A DNA stretch of 64,000 nucleotides, taken from Enoplosus armatus. Its lineage: Eukaryota; Chordata; Actinopteri; Centrarchiformes; Enoplosidae. The notes below the pieces were generated by a model, which worked only from the letters and a program-made list of their open reading frames with translations, ran no database searches and was not told where the DNA came from. The position numbers and the translations under genes are program-made. Positions within the stretch are counted from its first letter, which is position 1. Every line of letters starts with the position of its first letter. Location: contig NC_092190.1 of assembly GCF_043641665.1 (NCBI RefSeq), positions 10,317,548 through 10,381,547 on the forward strand, read 5' to 3'. Below are positions 26,601 through 40,604 of the stretch, piece by piece.

Positions 26601-29600
26601 GAAATAGAGGTCATTTAAATGCATGCTTACCAAAGTGGAGTAGATGGGCAGCTCTTTGTTTGGATTGACCAGCAGAAGGATGTGTCCAATGTAAGTCTAC
26701 AAAAGAGGAGAAGAAACACACGTGACATACACTATATTGCCAAAAGTATTGGCTCACCTGCCTTGACTCGCATATGAATTTAAGTGACATCCCATTCTTA
26801 ATCCATAGGGTTTAATATGACGTCGGTCCACCCTTTGCAGCTATAACAGCTTCAACTCTTCTGGGAAGGCTTTCCACAAGGTTTAGGAGTGTGTTTATGG
26901 GAATTTTTGACCATTCTTCCAGAAGCGCATTTGTGAGGTCACACACTGATGTTGGACGAGAAGGCCTGGCTCTCAGTCTCCGCTCTAATTCATCCCAAAG
27001 GTGTTCTATCGGGTTGAGGTCAGGACTCTGTGCAGGCCAATCAAGTTCATCCACACCAAACTCTCTCATCCATGTCTTTATGGACCTTGCTTTGTGCACT
27101 GGTGCACAGCCATGTTGGAACAGGAAGGGACCATCCCCAAACTGTTCCCACAAAGTTGGAGCATGGAATTTTCCAAAATCTCTTGGTATGCTGAAGCATT
27201 CAGAGTTCCTTTCACTGGAACTAAGGGGCCAAGCCCAGCTCCTGAAAAACAACCCCACACCATAATCCCCCCTCCACCAAACTTAACACTTGGCACAATG
27301 CAGTCAGACAAGTACCGTTCTCCTGGCAACCGCCAAACCCAGACTCGTCCATCAGATCGCCAGATGGTGAAGCGCGATTTGTCACTCCAGAGAACGCGTC
27401 TCCACTGCTCTAGAGTCCAGTGGCGGCGTGCTTTACACCACTGCATCCGACGCTTTGCATTGCACTTGGTGATGTATGGCTTGGATGAAGCTGCTCGGCC
27501 ATGGAAACCCATTCCATGAAGCTCTCTACGCACTGTTCTTGAGCTAATCTGAAGGCCACATGAAGTTTGGAGGTCTGTAGCGATTGACTCTGCAGAAAGT
27601 TGGCGACCTCTGCGCACTATGCGCCTCAGCATCCGCTGACCCCGCTCCGTCATTTTACATGGCCTACCACTTCGTGGCTGAGTTGTTGTCGTTCCCAATC
27701 GCTTCCACCTTGTTATAATACCACTGACAGTTGACTGTGGAATATTTAGGAGCGAGGAAATTTCACGACTGGACTTGTTGCACAGGTGGCATCCTATCAC
27801 AGTACCACGCTGGAATTCACTGAGCTCCTGAGAGCGACCCATTCTTTCACAAATGTTTGTAGAAACAGTCTGCATGCCTTGGTGCATGATTTTATACACC
27901 TGTGGCCATGGAAGTGATTGGAACACCTGATTTCAATTATTTGGATGGGTGAGTGAATACTTTTGGCAATATAGTGTATCTTTTACTCTGAACAAGACGT
28001 GAATCCAATTGTGCAAAATATTTGTCTTTTGGGTGTGAGGATGCACAGCTCTGCTGCGATAGACCGTTTTGATATACAAACAGGCTGAAGCTGGGGTATA
28101 ATCACTTACAGACAGCTGAAAGCTAACACTGACTTGAAAACAGAAGTGCTGTCCCACTCTCTCCTTAACATCAGTATTCATGGTGGTGGTAATCTCTATT
28201 ATCATAAGAATATGGTAATCTCATGGCAGAGAAAGGTCAAGAAGGGCTTTCCAACGATAACCTCAATAATGACCTTTCTCCAATAAAAACAACAAATCTT
28301 TCCTCCCACGCGGCGTACACACAAACCCTGAGGCCATACAGATAAAAATAACCAACTCCCAATATCGGACCCTTTCCGCTAAACTGCTAACCCTCTGTTT
28401 CTCACAAAGGGTCCCGGAGGCTGAAAGCTAAGGCTCTGTCCCCGGGGAGAGGGCAGGCATTGCTAACATTCTGTAACATGCTGCTCTGTCCTTAGGCCCT
28501 GGCTCAAGGTTAATGACTTGAATAAATTCCCATTGCTTTGCGGACACAGAGCAAAAATTCACACTACGAGTTTTGTCGGAAAGCTGTGCACAACTTCCCC
28601 ACTAACTGTTATTTCATCTTGTAACATGCTTGTCAATAATCCAGCCTTCATCAATTCCTTCTGTCACATCCTTCCCCAGTTCCACTCTCCTCGGGGGTTT
28701 AGCAGTGCGCTGGTCCTTCTATCCTGGCAGAAGGCAGCAGACCACTCATCAAAGCCCCATCTCTGACCACCCTGCTGGGAACATATGGAGCATTCCCTGC
28801 CTTTGTCCTCCGGTTATTTCTGTCTTTCACCCACATCTCCGCTTTGCTCACCTCTTTCATGAAATGCCCTCTCTTACGTAAATAAGGTCAGGTACCTTAT
28901 ATATTGAAACAAGAATGTGAAGAAGGGAATGGGCAGAAATGCAAAGAAATGAATTTATTTGGTAACATGAAGTGAAGGCTGTTTTTTGTCATTTCTAAGC
29001 AAACACTTTTAGAAAAGATGGATACTATTGTTGAAAACTGTATCTTTACATGTAAAGCTCTAACTTGCTTACCTTTGCTACAAACAGAATGGAGCATAAT
29101 GCATGACTGTACCATGTGCACCTACATGGCAGAGGAGTTATACACAATCAGATCAGGCGTGCCTTGATGTCCTCATGAAAGCTGCACTTTGTCCACTAAC
29201 TGTCCTTTCTTTTGTCTACTTCTTCTTCCAAATGGACAATACCTCAAATCAGGCCCTCATTATTCTGAATTCTAATGATTTCTCTTTTCTTCATCCACCA
29301 CTCTACTGCCTTTTATTGTCACCCACTTATCTGTGTCCCCCTGCTGTGGCTAACCCTACTGTCTGTCGCCCATCTGGGTTTCCATAATAACAGACTATTA
29401 CTGCCTCTTCACAGGGAAGAGAGTGCACCGGAAAGCTCCACATTGATCTGGTTCCAGTCTTTATAGAGCTCAGTCCCCGTGGAGAAGTATGGGCCAGACA
29501 ACAGTTTTAAAGGAAAGGAGGAAATGAGGATATAAAATGGATATAAAATGGATTGGAAAATAGTTGGAGATGAAGGCATTTTACTCCTGAATATAGTTAT

Positions 29601-31959
29601 GGATTTATCTTTCTAATCGATCTAAATGGTATTGATTTTGTAATTGTCACCAGTATAAGTGTGTGTGTGTTTTAGGATTAGGTACCACTCTTACACAAGT
29701 CAGCAGGCCGAAACAGAGAGATTCAGCTCATGAACACAACCTGGTGTACAGACTGCTAAGACTAATAAAGACATAACTACACTCAGAAAAATAACTATTC
29801 ACCCCGAGTCACTGGCTGCAAAGTAGTCAGGTATCACACTGTAGGTCACAAATATAAACATTATCTGCACGATAGTCTTCAGGAGAGGAGGTACAGTATT
29901 TGTGATGTACTGTGTGTGATGTTCATACTGGATAAGCAGACACTCAATGTACATATGCTGGAGGGAAACTCACTGCACTGCTCATGGGTATAAAGAACGT
30001 GTGATGTGATCCAAACATCGTAAACAACACAACACAACACTCCAATGCAAATAAACAATTACAGTGGCCCAGTTATGCCCAAGAGGGAATGTGTGTTTCT
30101 CTGTGATCTGTGATTTCTCTGTGATCTGTGCGTGCTTTGTGTTCTAATTCATGTTTGATGTTGAGTAGGAGTCCTTGTTTAGTGGCTCAAGGACACTGGA
30201 GTCTTACGTAGATTTGGTCGTTGCCAAAGCGCTTCTGCATCTCGTACAGCAGGCTGCTGTCGGTCAGCTCGCTGAGGGACGCCAGGTCGTCATTTGGGGC
30301 TGGAGGCATCAGCTTGACCTGAGGAAAATGTATGGTGAGAGTTAAAATTAACATGTCTCCACTAAGATCTGCATCTTGAGGCAGAGAGCATTTTACGTGA
30401 TACATTTCCAGTTATATTCCATTGAGGCCCACAGATGTTTTTTTCCAATCAAACTCTTCACCAGCTGATTTCTTCTATTAGCCCACCTTTCATTTGAGAC
30501 TACCATGTCAAAATGAATCGGAGGATCTACAATGCTCTTGGGTCTCAAATGCACATTATTGGAGAGATCTACAAAACATATTGCTCATATGGAATATATT
30601 AAATCTTTCTTCTTATGTAATCCTACTGGACGTTTGGGATTATCTCCAGTCTTACTGCCACACTGTGTTTTTTTGTACTGCAGGAGTTGTAAGGAGACAA
30701 AGTACCTGCTCTAGTTTGCTTGTTCCAGAGCTAAAGGGGCCATCTAGGCCATTGTCCTGGGAGGGCTGTCGGCTCAGTGCTCCACCTGCCTCTCTGAACA
30801 TGGCACACTTCTCCAGCAGACTGTCTCGCTTAGAGATAGAGAGACCCAGGGGGTTCCTGAGTGATAGATGGACAGGCAAGGAGTTGGACAAGACACAGTA
30901 CATGGAGGGACAGGAAGCAGATTTGGGAGGATGAAGAGGAAGGATGAGAGAAAAAGGAAAATAAAAACATAATTTCCAATCTGCGGAGCAACCATAAGAC
31001 ATTAATTGTGCTCATGCAGCTGTTAACCCACATGTTCTTGACAGGAGTGTTGAGGTCGTGTGAACCGCCATCATAGCGTTGGTCAGTGGAGGGTAGAGGA
31101 GCGGAGGGGTCCGTCAGTCTCTGCAGCCAGCTCTCCTCTGCATTCAGCAGCATATCAGCTATGGGCTGTGACACAGCGATGCCTGGTGACATGATACACA
31201 AAACAGGTAGACAAGCTATCAGTGTAGCTATTTTATGTGACATTTGAAATTCACAGAGAAATGTTTCATTTGATATAGGCAAAAAACAGCAAATTGGAAA
31301 ACCATTGGTGACATAAAGACATTAAAAGTAATAATATTGTTAGCTAAAGACCATAATACTGAAAAAACAGGGACACCTTTCTGTTCTCTTGTCTTTGAGC
31401 CTGTACTGGTGCAGAATGTGAACCCCACTGTGGATCAATCCAACTGTGCTTAAGAGGAAGGGGGAGTTAAGATCCCCCCTGTCTGTAATGAGGTCTAACA
31501 GGGCACAAGGGAGGGGAATGGCTTCATCCTGTCTTTTTATTTCTGTGTGACTGACAACCCCCTAGACTCCGATCTCTTGCTCTGGCTTTCTTTCGTCATG
31601 TGGCTGCTGAGGGAGGGGTGTGGGGCTCCAAGTGAAAAAGAGGGGGGTTGTCTCGGTCTCTGAGGGCTTGTCTCACATCTTTTCTAAGCCTACATGCTAT
31701 AGGGGGCTATTGATTAAGGCCAGAGTGAGGCAGTCAGAGGTGTGATGAAGCCATGGGAGTAAATGGCTAGAGGCAGCTATGATAGTCTATCCCACAATGA
31801 GGTTCGGAGGAAAAAGGTCCCTCTATATGACACGTTTCATCACCTTCACACAAGAGATGCCAACTTACATTTACAGTGACTACACTACATTCATCAGCAG
31901 CCTGGTGCAATGGTTTTATACGGTTCTGTTCAGCTTTGAGATGTGGGGAGTTCTAACCC

Positions 31960-32010
<51 letters not shown>

Positions 32011-32925
32011 TGATATAAATATGTAAATGAACACTATTACACCCACAGAGAAACTGCACATTTCACAGAGAAGCTGAGGATAGATTAGTTCTTTTTAGAA
32101 AAATGTAAAGACTTAAAAGGTACCTGTGGAGATTTCTTGTAATCAAATGCAGTTGTTTACAGTGAGTGTTTCTCTTCAAAATGCACCGTGTGTACCTCTG
32201 AGGCCTTACAAATGTGTAAATGTGTGTCTCCTTTCTCATGCAACCTTTGCAAAGCCGATTTTTTGAACATTTTGAAAACTGCAATGTTTACATGTTATCC
32301 TTCCCTACCTTTTGTTGCCGACTGTTGAGCGTCATAATCGCCAACTGTTTATTAACGGAATAGCATGAAATCCAAGTAACGACATCACCGACAGGGCAAA
32401 TCTTTGGAGTAAATGCTAGTTTCATTTACCATCACTTTGTGGTATTTGACCTACATCTGTTTGTCTTCTTCTTCATTTACTATGGCTTGCATGTACAACA
32501 GGCTGCATTACCGCCTCTCCGCAGCTGGCAGGAATGTGTGCATATACGTGCGTCCTCCGCTAGCAGAACATGAGATTATGGCTGTACACACAAATACACA
32601 CAACTACCCTTACATTGACTCAACACAAATTGTCTTTATTTAGAGCTGCTCTGTTGATTTTGTATGCTTCCTTTATTAAAAATAACAATACATGCTCCTG
32701 GATAATGATATGATACCTTTACGCCCATTAGCAAATTAATCACAACAGACCCTTATGATTACGGCTGACACCCAAATTTAATCAGTGCCTGTGTGCATGT
32801 GTGCACGGGCAAGAGTACGGTGTTAATGTTTTCTTTCGTTAATAAATGAGTTCTTTCTTGCAGATACACTCAGATGTGCACAGGCTCACCAGAGACTGAT
32901 TATGATAGAGCCTCGTTCACTGTGT

Positions 32926-32978
<53 letters not shown>

Positions 32979-35775
32979 ACGCGCCTGAGCTTTATATTAT
33001 CACAGTGATTATTAATGCATTTGAACAGGCTCAGCTGAATAACTCAAAATCCATTTCTCCGCTTCTTTGCTTCATTAGCTCTTGCTTGCTAAAAGACGTT
33101 TGGCCCATTCCAGCAGCAAGATTTGTGTGTGTGTGTACGGGAACACGTGTATATTTGTGTGAAGGCCTAAATGTGTTACCTGAGGGCTTGTCCTGGTTGC
33201 AGTTCAACAGAGTTGGGTTTGCTCCGTGCCTCAGGAGCTGGCTAACGATGCTTGTCTGTAAGAGATGGGAGAAACACCCACATCCATTTTCATTAGATCC
33301 TAGAGAAAGTCTAACATTTCTAGGGCCCTATTAACTGCATCTTCTTTCAAACCATCAATACAAGAACAAAAAAGCATTTCATAGCAGATTTCTAATGTTT
33401 TATGAAGATTTCTCTGTTAACGGTCAAAGCAGATGCAGTGGTTATTCCCATATTTATTGCTACAGCGCAGATATAGAAATGTAAATGTAGGATATTCTGT
33501 GACACAGAGCTAGAATTAAATACTGAGCAGATGATACATTCAGTGTATGTCACACCTGACAGGTCTGTACAAGCGTTACGCCTGACTGAGGAGATCCTTT
33601 AATAATATCTTCCATCACATGTCACAGTGGAAGAACCCCACAGTCATTTACCCTCATTTCTACACACTGACATGTGATGGCTGTCACCTCTGTCCTCTAT
33701 TGTTCTGTCTTTTCTTTTAAGACTTAGCTCACACAGGCTCGTTCTCCGTTCCCTCTCATTACTTCTTCATCGCCGACAGTCTTGCTGCATTCTCTTTTTC
33801 ACCACCCCTCTTTGCCTCCGTGGAGTATCAGCTGTATCGAATCCAAGAAGTGTGATGCACTCTGTGATCTGTGAATGCTGATTTGTCATTAGAGTACGTG
33901 ATGTGTTGAAGTATCTGAAGTGTGACTCAATTTATTGATAATAGACAAGGATTGTCTTCATCATTTCTTGGTAATGTCGGAAAGATGGCATGACCCAGAA
34001 ACTGTCTCAACATTTCAAAACGAAAATGAGATGAGTATGGCTGATAATTAAACACAAGAACCTACTCAGAGCAACGTCTGGGAAAACATTCATGGAAAAT
34101 AATAAACCTAACATCTAACCTACATCCCTTCCTACAGTTCAGTTTTTAGACTACTACATTTAGCTGAAATGCAACACGCACGTTTTATAATGTCAATCAC
34201 TACCAAGGAAAATACTTGCTTCTGATTGTCTGGCAGATTTCCATGTTTTTGCAGTTAATTGGTGCATAAAGTATAGTATGCAAGTTACCATATTATTATG
34301 CTTTATCTAAGTGAACAGCTGGTAAAACTAACTACAAACTAAAACTAACTAACAGTTAACTGCATCAAAATGGCTTCCCAGATTTGTCATGGGGGAGGAG
34401 GAGCTTTCCAATATCTGAATCAAGTAATCTCAGTTTGGGTTAGGGGACTTCTTAAAAAAAGCCTGCATAACAAACTGGGGGCATTGAGTTTGAAAGATCT
34501 AGTGATCTGCCAGGCAGGGCTGGATGGATTATGGGAATTGTAGGATCCAGAGTTTTATGACCGTCAACCATACTATGGACTTCAAGTCAGGGTATCTCAG
34601 CCTCTGCTGCATTGATTTTGACTGCTCTTTTTAATTTGACTTCTCTGAGTTGTCCAACTTCATGGACGTCATTTACTGAAATTGATTAATAACCAATAAA
34701 CTTTTCTAAGAACAGTTCAAAACAGCTCTAGAAGTAGCAGAACTTCTTCGTATGAGACATCGCCTGCAGTATGGAAGAGAGCGACTCAGCACGTTCAGCA
34801 GACTGGCTCTGACCCACGTCAACAGCTGTTCGGCTATGAGTCTACAGCATCTCTACTGCCCACAAACCCTGTCAGCTGCACTCACACCCTATAAATACTG
34901 ACAACACGTCAGTGGCACCACGAGATCTGAACTCTTCAATGGGTCAAAGTTTGCAGGAGGACCAGGAAAAGGTCATCGGTACATGGGGATCAGCGCGGAC
35001 AAAGCAACCTCATAGCTGATGTAGATTCAGATAGACAGGACACTTTTTGGTAAGGGCCCAAATATCCTAGTCTTGACACTGAGAACATTAAAGTACTTAA
35101 ACTTTCATATGAATCAAGTGGTTGCTATATTGCCACAGCTTTCACACACCTTAATTATAAAACTGAATGAATTAATCCAATCCCAGCAGCATTTTAACAT
35201 CCTGTCATTTCTGTTTGAAAATCCAACACAAAACTATTTAAAATTCTTCCCTCAAGAGAATACAACTTGAAAAGCCTCGACTCAGACCAAGGAAGGCAAG
35301 AGCCAGGGTCTAACTTATCACAAGACCCAGAGAGGGAAGCTTAATTAGCTGCAGTAATAGGGTCATACATCTTCTTAAAGGGTCAGTCTAGTACGTATGC
35401 CACGCTGCAGATGGGGTCTTTGGGTTTAACGCACCAGCTAGTGTTACAGTTGTCAGCAAGTGTTTTCCAGGCAACAGTTTGTCTGCCTCATATCAGCAAA
35501 ACTTCTTATTAGTGGGACCAGTGATTTACTTGGCTGGATAGATACACACATCTTTCACCCATAATGTCCTGCATTACTGATGTGTCACTGTCAGACCAGC
35601 TATAAGGGAATGGTGACAGGAAGTGAGTGTTAAGAAGGCTCAGAGAGTAGTTGGTATGCAGGAGGCAAAGCACTGGCACCAGTAAAGAGCCGATGGCTGA
35701 GTTGATTTAGCACTGCAAGGGAAACCTAATCGATTCAATCCTCTAGACTGCCACTCTTAAGTCAGATGCACTTAC

Positions 35776-35816
<41 letters not shown>

Positions 35817-38472
35817 AGAGTAATTGCGTATGCAGAAAGTCTGGAAGTCTGCTGTTGGGAACATTTGTACATTTAGATCTACTCATCAACAATCATCTTT
35901 TCAACTAACAACAGGATGAAGGAATCATGTAAAAGGAAAGGAAAAAAACAATGGAAGCAGATCTATATGAATGAAACAGAGAAAGGCTGCAAGGTAACAG
36001 AGAGGAAGAAAGAATTTTTAAAACACACTCTAGTGGGGGGAAAAAAAAACATGGCTCGAGGGTAGATGAATGAAGAAGTAGAGAGTGACTCAAAATACCA
36101 AAGAATAAATTCTCTTTGTCAGCAGCCAAGAACGCCGCCCAGAAATGTAATTAAATATCTAGTTGGGTCAGCAAGATCTGAACGTGATCACTTCCCCTCC
36201 TTCATAGTTGGACCCGTCCCAAACCACCAGATTCCATCGCTCCAACAGCTCACCTCCACCCCATCTGGAAATCAATCTCCTTTCCTCTAAGAGAGACCAT
36301 TAAACTGCTAATCTAAAATGCTGTAACTGTTTCTGATCAATAGGCCCAAAAAGAGCAGTTTATCAGGGTGTGTGCAGGGTAACTGGAGGCAACTTCCTCA
36401 GAGGAACAATCCATCCATCAATAATTTCTTCATTACTTCAGTCATTTCATTAATGACTGTAATCACATTGGATCAATGCAGCTAGATGAGTTGAAATTAG
36501 GGGACTACATTATTAAAGTCAACAACATTCTGACATTCTGTTGAGCAGCTGTGAGTTACCTGTCCATATTTAGCAGCCAGGTGGAGAGGGGTCCAAAAGT
36601 TGTTGTCAGCAGGATGAGGGTCTGCCCCACTCTCCAACAACACGGACACCACCTCTCTATAACCACTGGCACATGCTATGTGGAGCTTCAGAGAGAGAGA
36701 GAGAGAGAACCACAGATAAAGTTATGGCAGCAAAAAAGAGAAGCTGCAGTATCTGGTAAAAACAGGGTTGAAAATAGAGAACAAACCATGGACAGGGGAA
36801 GAGAGACAAAGAGAGGTCAACTCACACACACTAACACACATGTGACCTTACTTACCAGAGTGACCCCGTCATCATTTGGCTGGCTGAGGCTTCCTCCTGT
36901 GGCTACAAGCTGTCTAACATCAGACAGCATCGTGCTGGGTCTCTGTGTCTTCATGGTGTGCATGGATGACATATCCACACCTAAAACACACAAACACGAT
37001 TGAGACCCACATGTTACAGTAAGCCTTTAGTTGTCATGCTCAAAAGAATAGTTTGGCATATTGGAAAACACTCTTATTCACTTTCTTGCAGAGAATTAGA
37101 TGAGAATATCAATATCACTGTTCTTTAAAAATAAAGCTGGAGTCAGGAAATGGTTAGCTTAGCTTAGCATAAAATCTGGAAACAGATGAAACAGCTAGCT
37201 TGGCTTGTCCTACACCTCTAAAGATCACTGATTAATGCGTTATGTCTCGTTCATTTAATTTAAATTTTTACACAGAAGTGTAAAAACGATAAGTTGCAGT
37301 TTTACGTGCGGGACTATTTTTTGCCCGGCAGTAGTGACTTCCTGGTATCAATGGTATAAATCTCTCTCACACTATTAACTTTGAACCTTATACCCAAGAT
37401 TCAACTGTTCAGAACAAACTACTTAGTTTTCCTGACATTTGCAACATGTAGGGATGAGTTACATTCAAGAACAGGGTTCTGACATCTTTTGCATTTAAAG
37501 ATTTCCCAGATTCTGCAGAAGTAAATTTCTCAACAGGACTTGGTTTGAATTCAGCATGGTGTTTTCTGATAGTGGTCACAGCACGACTACAGTATGCGAT
37601 TTTAGGAGGATGCTGGCTGTGTGTACGAAAACATCCACAAACAGACACCAAATGAGAAACCCTGTCATGCTAAAAACCTGGCAGATCAAGTGATGACCAA
37701 AAGTGATCCTGATGTTGATGACACTTCAATAAAGTCATCCAGTACTCATACAGGGCTCCAGTCCCAGACCTGAAAGAGCCAAGGCCACTGCAGCTTGTCT
37801 CCTGGGACAGACAGAGGTCTACAAGGGCGCCTATCCCAAACTACGAAGATCAGTGCACTGCTCCATAGTCACATACACACAGCGGACCTGACTTTGCCTA
37901 CTGTAATGGCGCGTATTGATTACCAATCAATCTATATTTCACCCGGATAAGCTCTAGGGCACTAACAAATGGGACTTTTCCAAGTAGACTGGTTGGATTA
38001 GCTAATCAATGAGTTTGTCTTTGCAAATAAATGAGAGCCACAGGGTGTGTAGCTTGTTGAGACATGCTCACAGGACCATTACGTTAATAGAAGATAATTC
38101 TAATTCTCTACGGTGCCAATACTTGTAGGAATCCAGTATTACAATAAAACTCAAGCGACTCAGCTCGGACAATGTGAAGAAAAACTGAATTTCTATCTCT
38201 CCCTGATGTAGAGACACATGGACAGTCTGTCTTTTTCCCACAACCACACAAACTTGATGGGGATAGAGAGCATGCCGCCAAGTTGCTATAGCAACAGAGG
38301 CAGAGTGAGCCTCTGTGAGTAAGAGTGTGTTTCATGGTGGCAAAGCCCAGCGCAATGGGAAAAGTATCTGGGGAGCTGAAGGTAGGCAGGAGGGAAGCGA
38401 TCACCACAGGGGCTGGCAGACAGAAGCAGAGAAGTCTAAAAAATTCGAATGGCTGGGGAGTTAGAGTGTGAG

Positions 38473-38506
<34 letters not shown>

Positions 38507-40537
38507 GGTGTGTGTGTGTGTTGGTCTGAGCTTTGATGAGTTAGCAGTCTATAGTCAGAAGCTTGCATTTGTCATGTGACCCTGTGGCTCATGGCAGATG
38601 GGTGAGGGAAGACCCTCCATCATTGTCTATATCTGTTTCTGTCTACCTTTGTCAGCACGATTCCCGTTCCCCTCTCTCTGCGCGTCTCTCTGTATTTCTC
38701 TGGCACTTTTCCCTCCCGCTCCCTCTGTCACTCTGTTTGTGCCTCTACTACTTTTGTCTCTGTGTGCCTCCAACTCTCCTGCGCTTTTATCTCTTGTTAT
38801 TTGCAGCTCCTGTGTTGACCTTCTCCTTTCACTGTGGGACACAAGTGCCCCAATGGCAATCCACCATCATTAGGCCTGAGGGTGTACCTCACCTTCACAC
38901 ACAAACACACACCCACACACAGAACACCTCCTGATTAAATGTGGGTATGTGATATTAACCATTCACATTATCCCAATGCTTCCTAAACGAAGGAAATGGA
39001 ATATTTACTTTTTCTTTTGTGCGACACAAAAACAAACAAGAGGCACGCCAAGCTTTACCATTTTCCTCCAGGTGTTTTCGGAGGATGTAGCTGGTCTCGG
39101 TCCCCTCGGAGGCGTAGTCCAGAGGAATGTTTCCGTTGACGTCCTGCAGCAGAACATTCACCCCCGCCTTGCAGACGCAGGGCAGAAGAAAGCAGAGAGG
39201 ACACAAACAAACCGAGTTTTAGCAGGAGCCATTCATCAAACCTGAATCGATGATAAAGTTGGTCCAATTATCTTGGCTTCCCAGAGGCGTATATCTGAGC
39301 AGAACCATGGAGACATTAACAGACAATACAGTGAATTAAAGAACTCATTAAATAACTGCCTGGGGGGTGGACCAGTGAAGAGTGAGTGAAGGTGTTGGTT
39401 ACCGTTACCTGGGATCACCGGGGTGAGTGCGTGCGACAAGATTAATGTGTGTTTACTCAACAAGGACCCTGCCAGAGCAGCCTTCTGCTATAGCATGAGA
39501 TAACATGGGAGACCTTCCCCCCGGGCACCTTTAATGACTGTTACTTTGACGACAGCACAGTCATTGGTCACAATATGGTTATGATTGATTGCTTCTCTTT
39601 GGAGGAACTCCGCTGCCCTCATTATTCGTAAAAAACGTTGCAATGCTTTACCAGTAGAGCAGAAATGTGTACAAGCCACGCAAAATGCACTCATGTGGAC
39701 TTTCCTTCTGTCCTCATTTTTATCATCCCCTCTTTGGGGTTAGGTACTAAAAGTAACACACATCCTTTCAAGTGGCAATTGTCAGCATTCAGCCATAAAT
39801 CGTTTCCTGTTGTTTGACTAAACCATAAAAGACAAGCCAGTGTAACGATCGCAGCTGGACCAGGTCTGATAACAGGGACAGGGGACTTTAAGTGAGGATG
39901 CTTATTGAATATTTACAGCTAATAGAATTCCAACGACCAAGTTGCAGTGCGGCAAAGAGATTTATGACCTAGTCCTTAGGCAGACAGAGAGGGAAGGGGT
40001 GGGGAAAGAGAAGAATGGGAGGAAGAGGGCTGAAAATGCGAGGAGGGAGCCAGCTGACAGAGCAACACAAGAGCAGTTAACCTTAGTGCTCTGAAAACTG
40101 CAAAACCACAAGGACACTGAGCCTAAAACCCTCAATGCAACCTTGCAATTCTGAATTGATTTATAAATCAGTTTTTTTCAATTATGAAAAATGTTTTGCA
40201 GATATTCAGAGGAAGTGTTATTAATCCAAAACATGCCGAGCAATAACAGTGCGATAAAGGCAGTACAAAGCAGTTATTAATCAGAAAATCTGTTCTGGTG
40301 AGCTTTGCGGTTTTATTGTGCACCCATCTGCATTGTCTAGTGGGAGCTGTTTTCTCTCACTTATGAGGGGTTAACAGAGGGAATTAATTAACATTAACAA
40401 CTATCATCTGCTGCTTCGTGACTATTCATGAGAAAACAAGAAACCTTATCTCAACGTGAAGCACAGCTTGAAGAGCGAGAGGTGAGATGACGGGCGAGGC
40501 ATAATATTATGCTCCCTCCACCCACCCTTATCCCCCC

Positions 40538-40604
<67 letters not shown>

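Larger units (their letters stand above)
31183..33179 (-). other. intron 8 of myo16
   Basis: Two GT microsatellites (31964 and 32930); no gene or repeat family recognised. Confidence 0.85.
36981..39058 (-). other. intron 5 of myo16
   Basis: Contains the dispersed repeat at 37047-37352 and the TG tract at 38475; pyrimidine-rich stretch at 38630-38830. Confidence 0.85.

Noticed and set aside
26891..27519. Plus-strand open frames of 124 and 172 codons over the transposon
   Set aside because: They are antisense shadows of the transposase frame, whose DD34E-type motifs read on the minus strand.
31021..31030. Alternative exon 9 donor GTTAAC
   Set aside because: It leaves a phase that does not join exon 10; GTGGGT two codons earlier does.
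34730..35040. Possible unannotated exon or promoter with CCCTATAAATAC
   Set aside because: No supported splice sites, frame or known element; a TATA-like string in A+T-rich intron is weak evidence.
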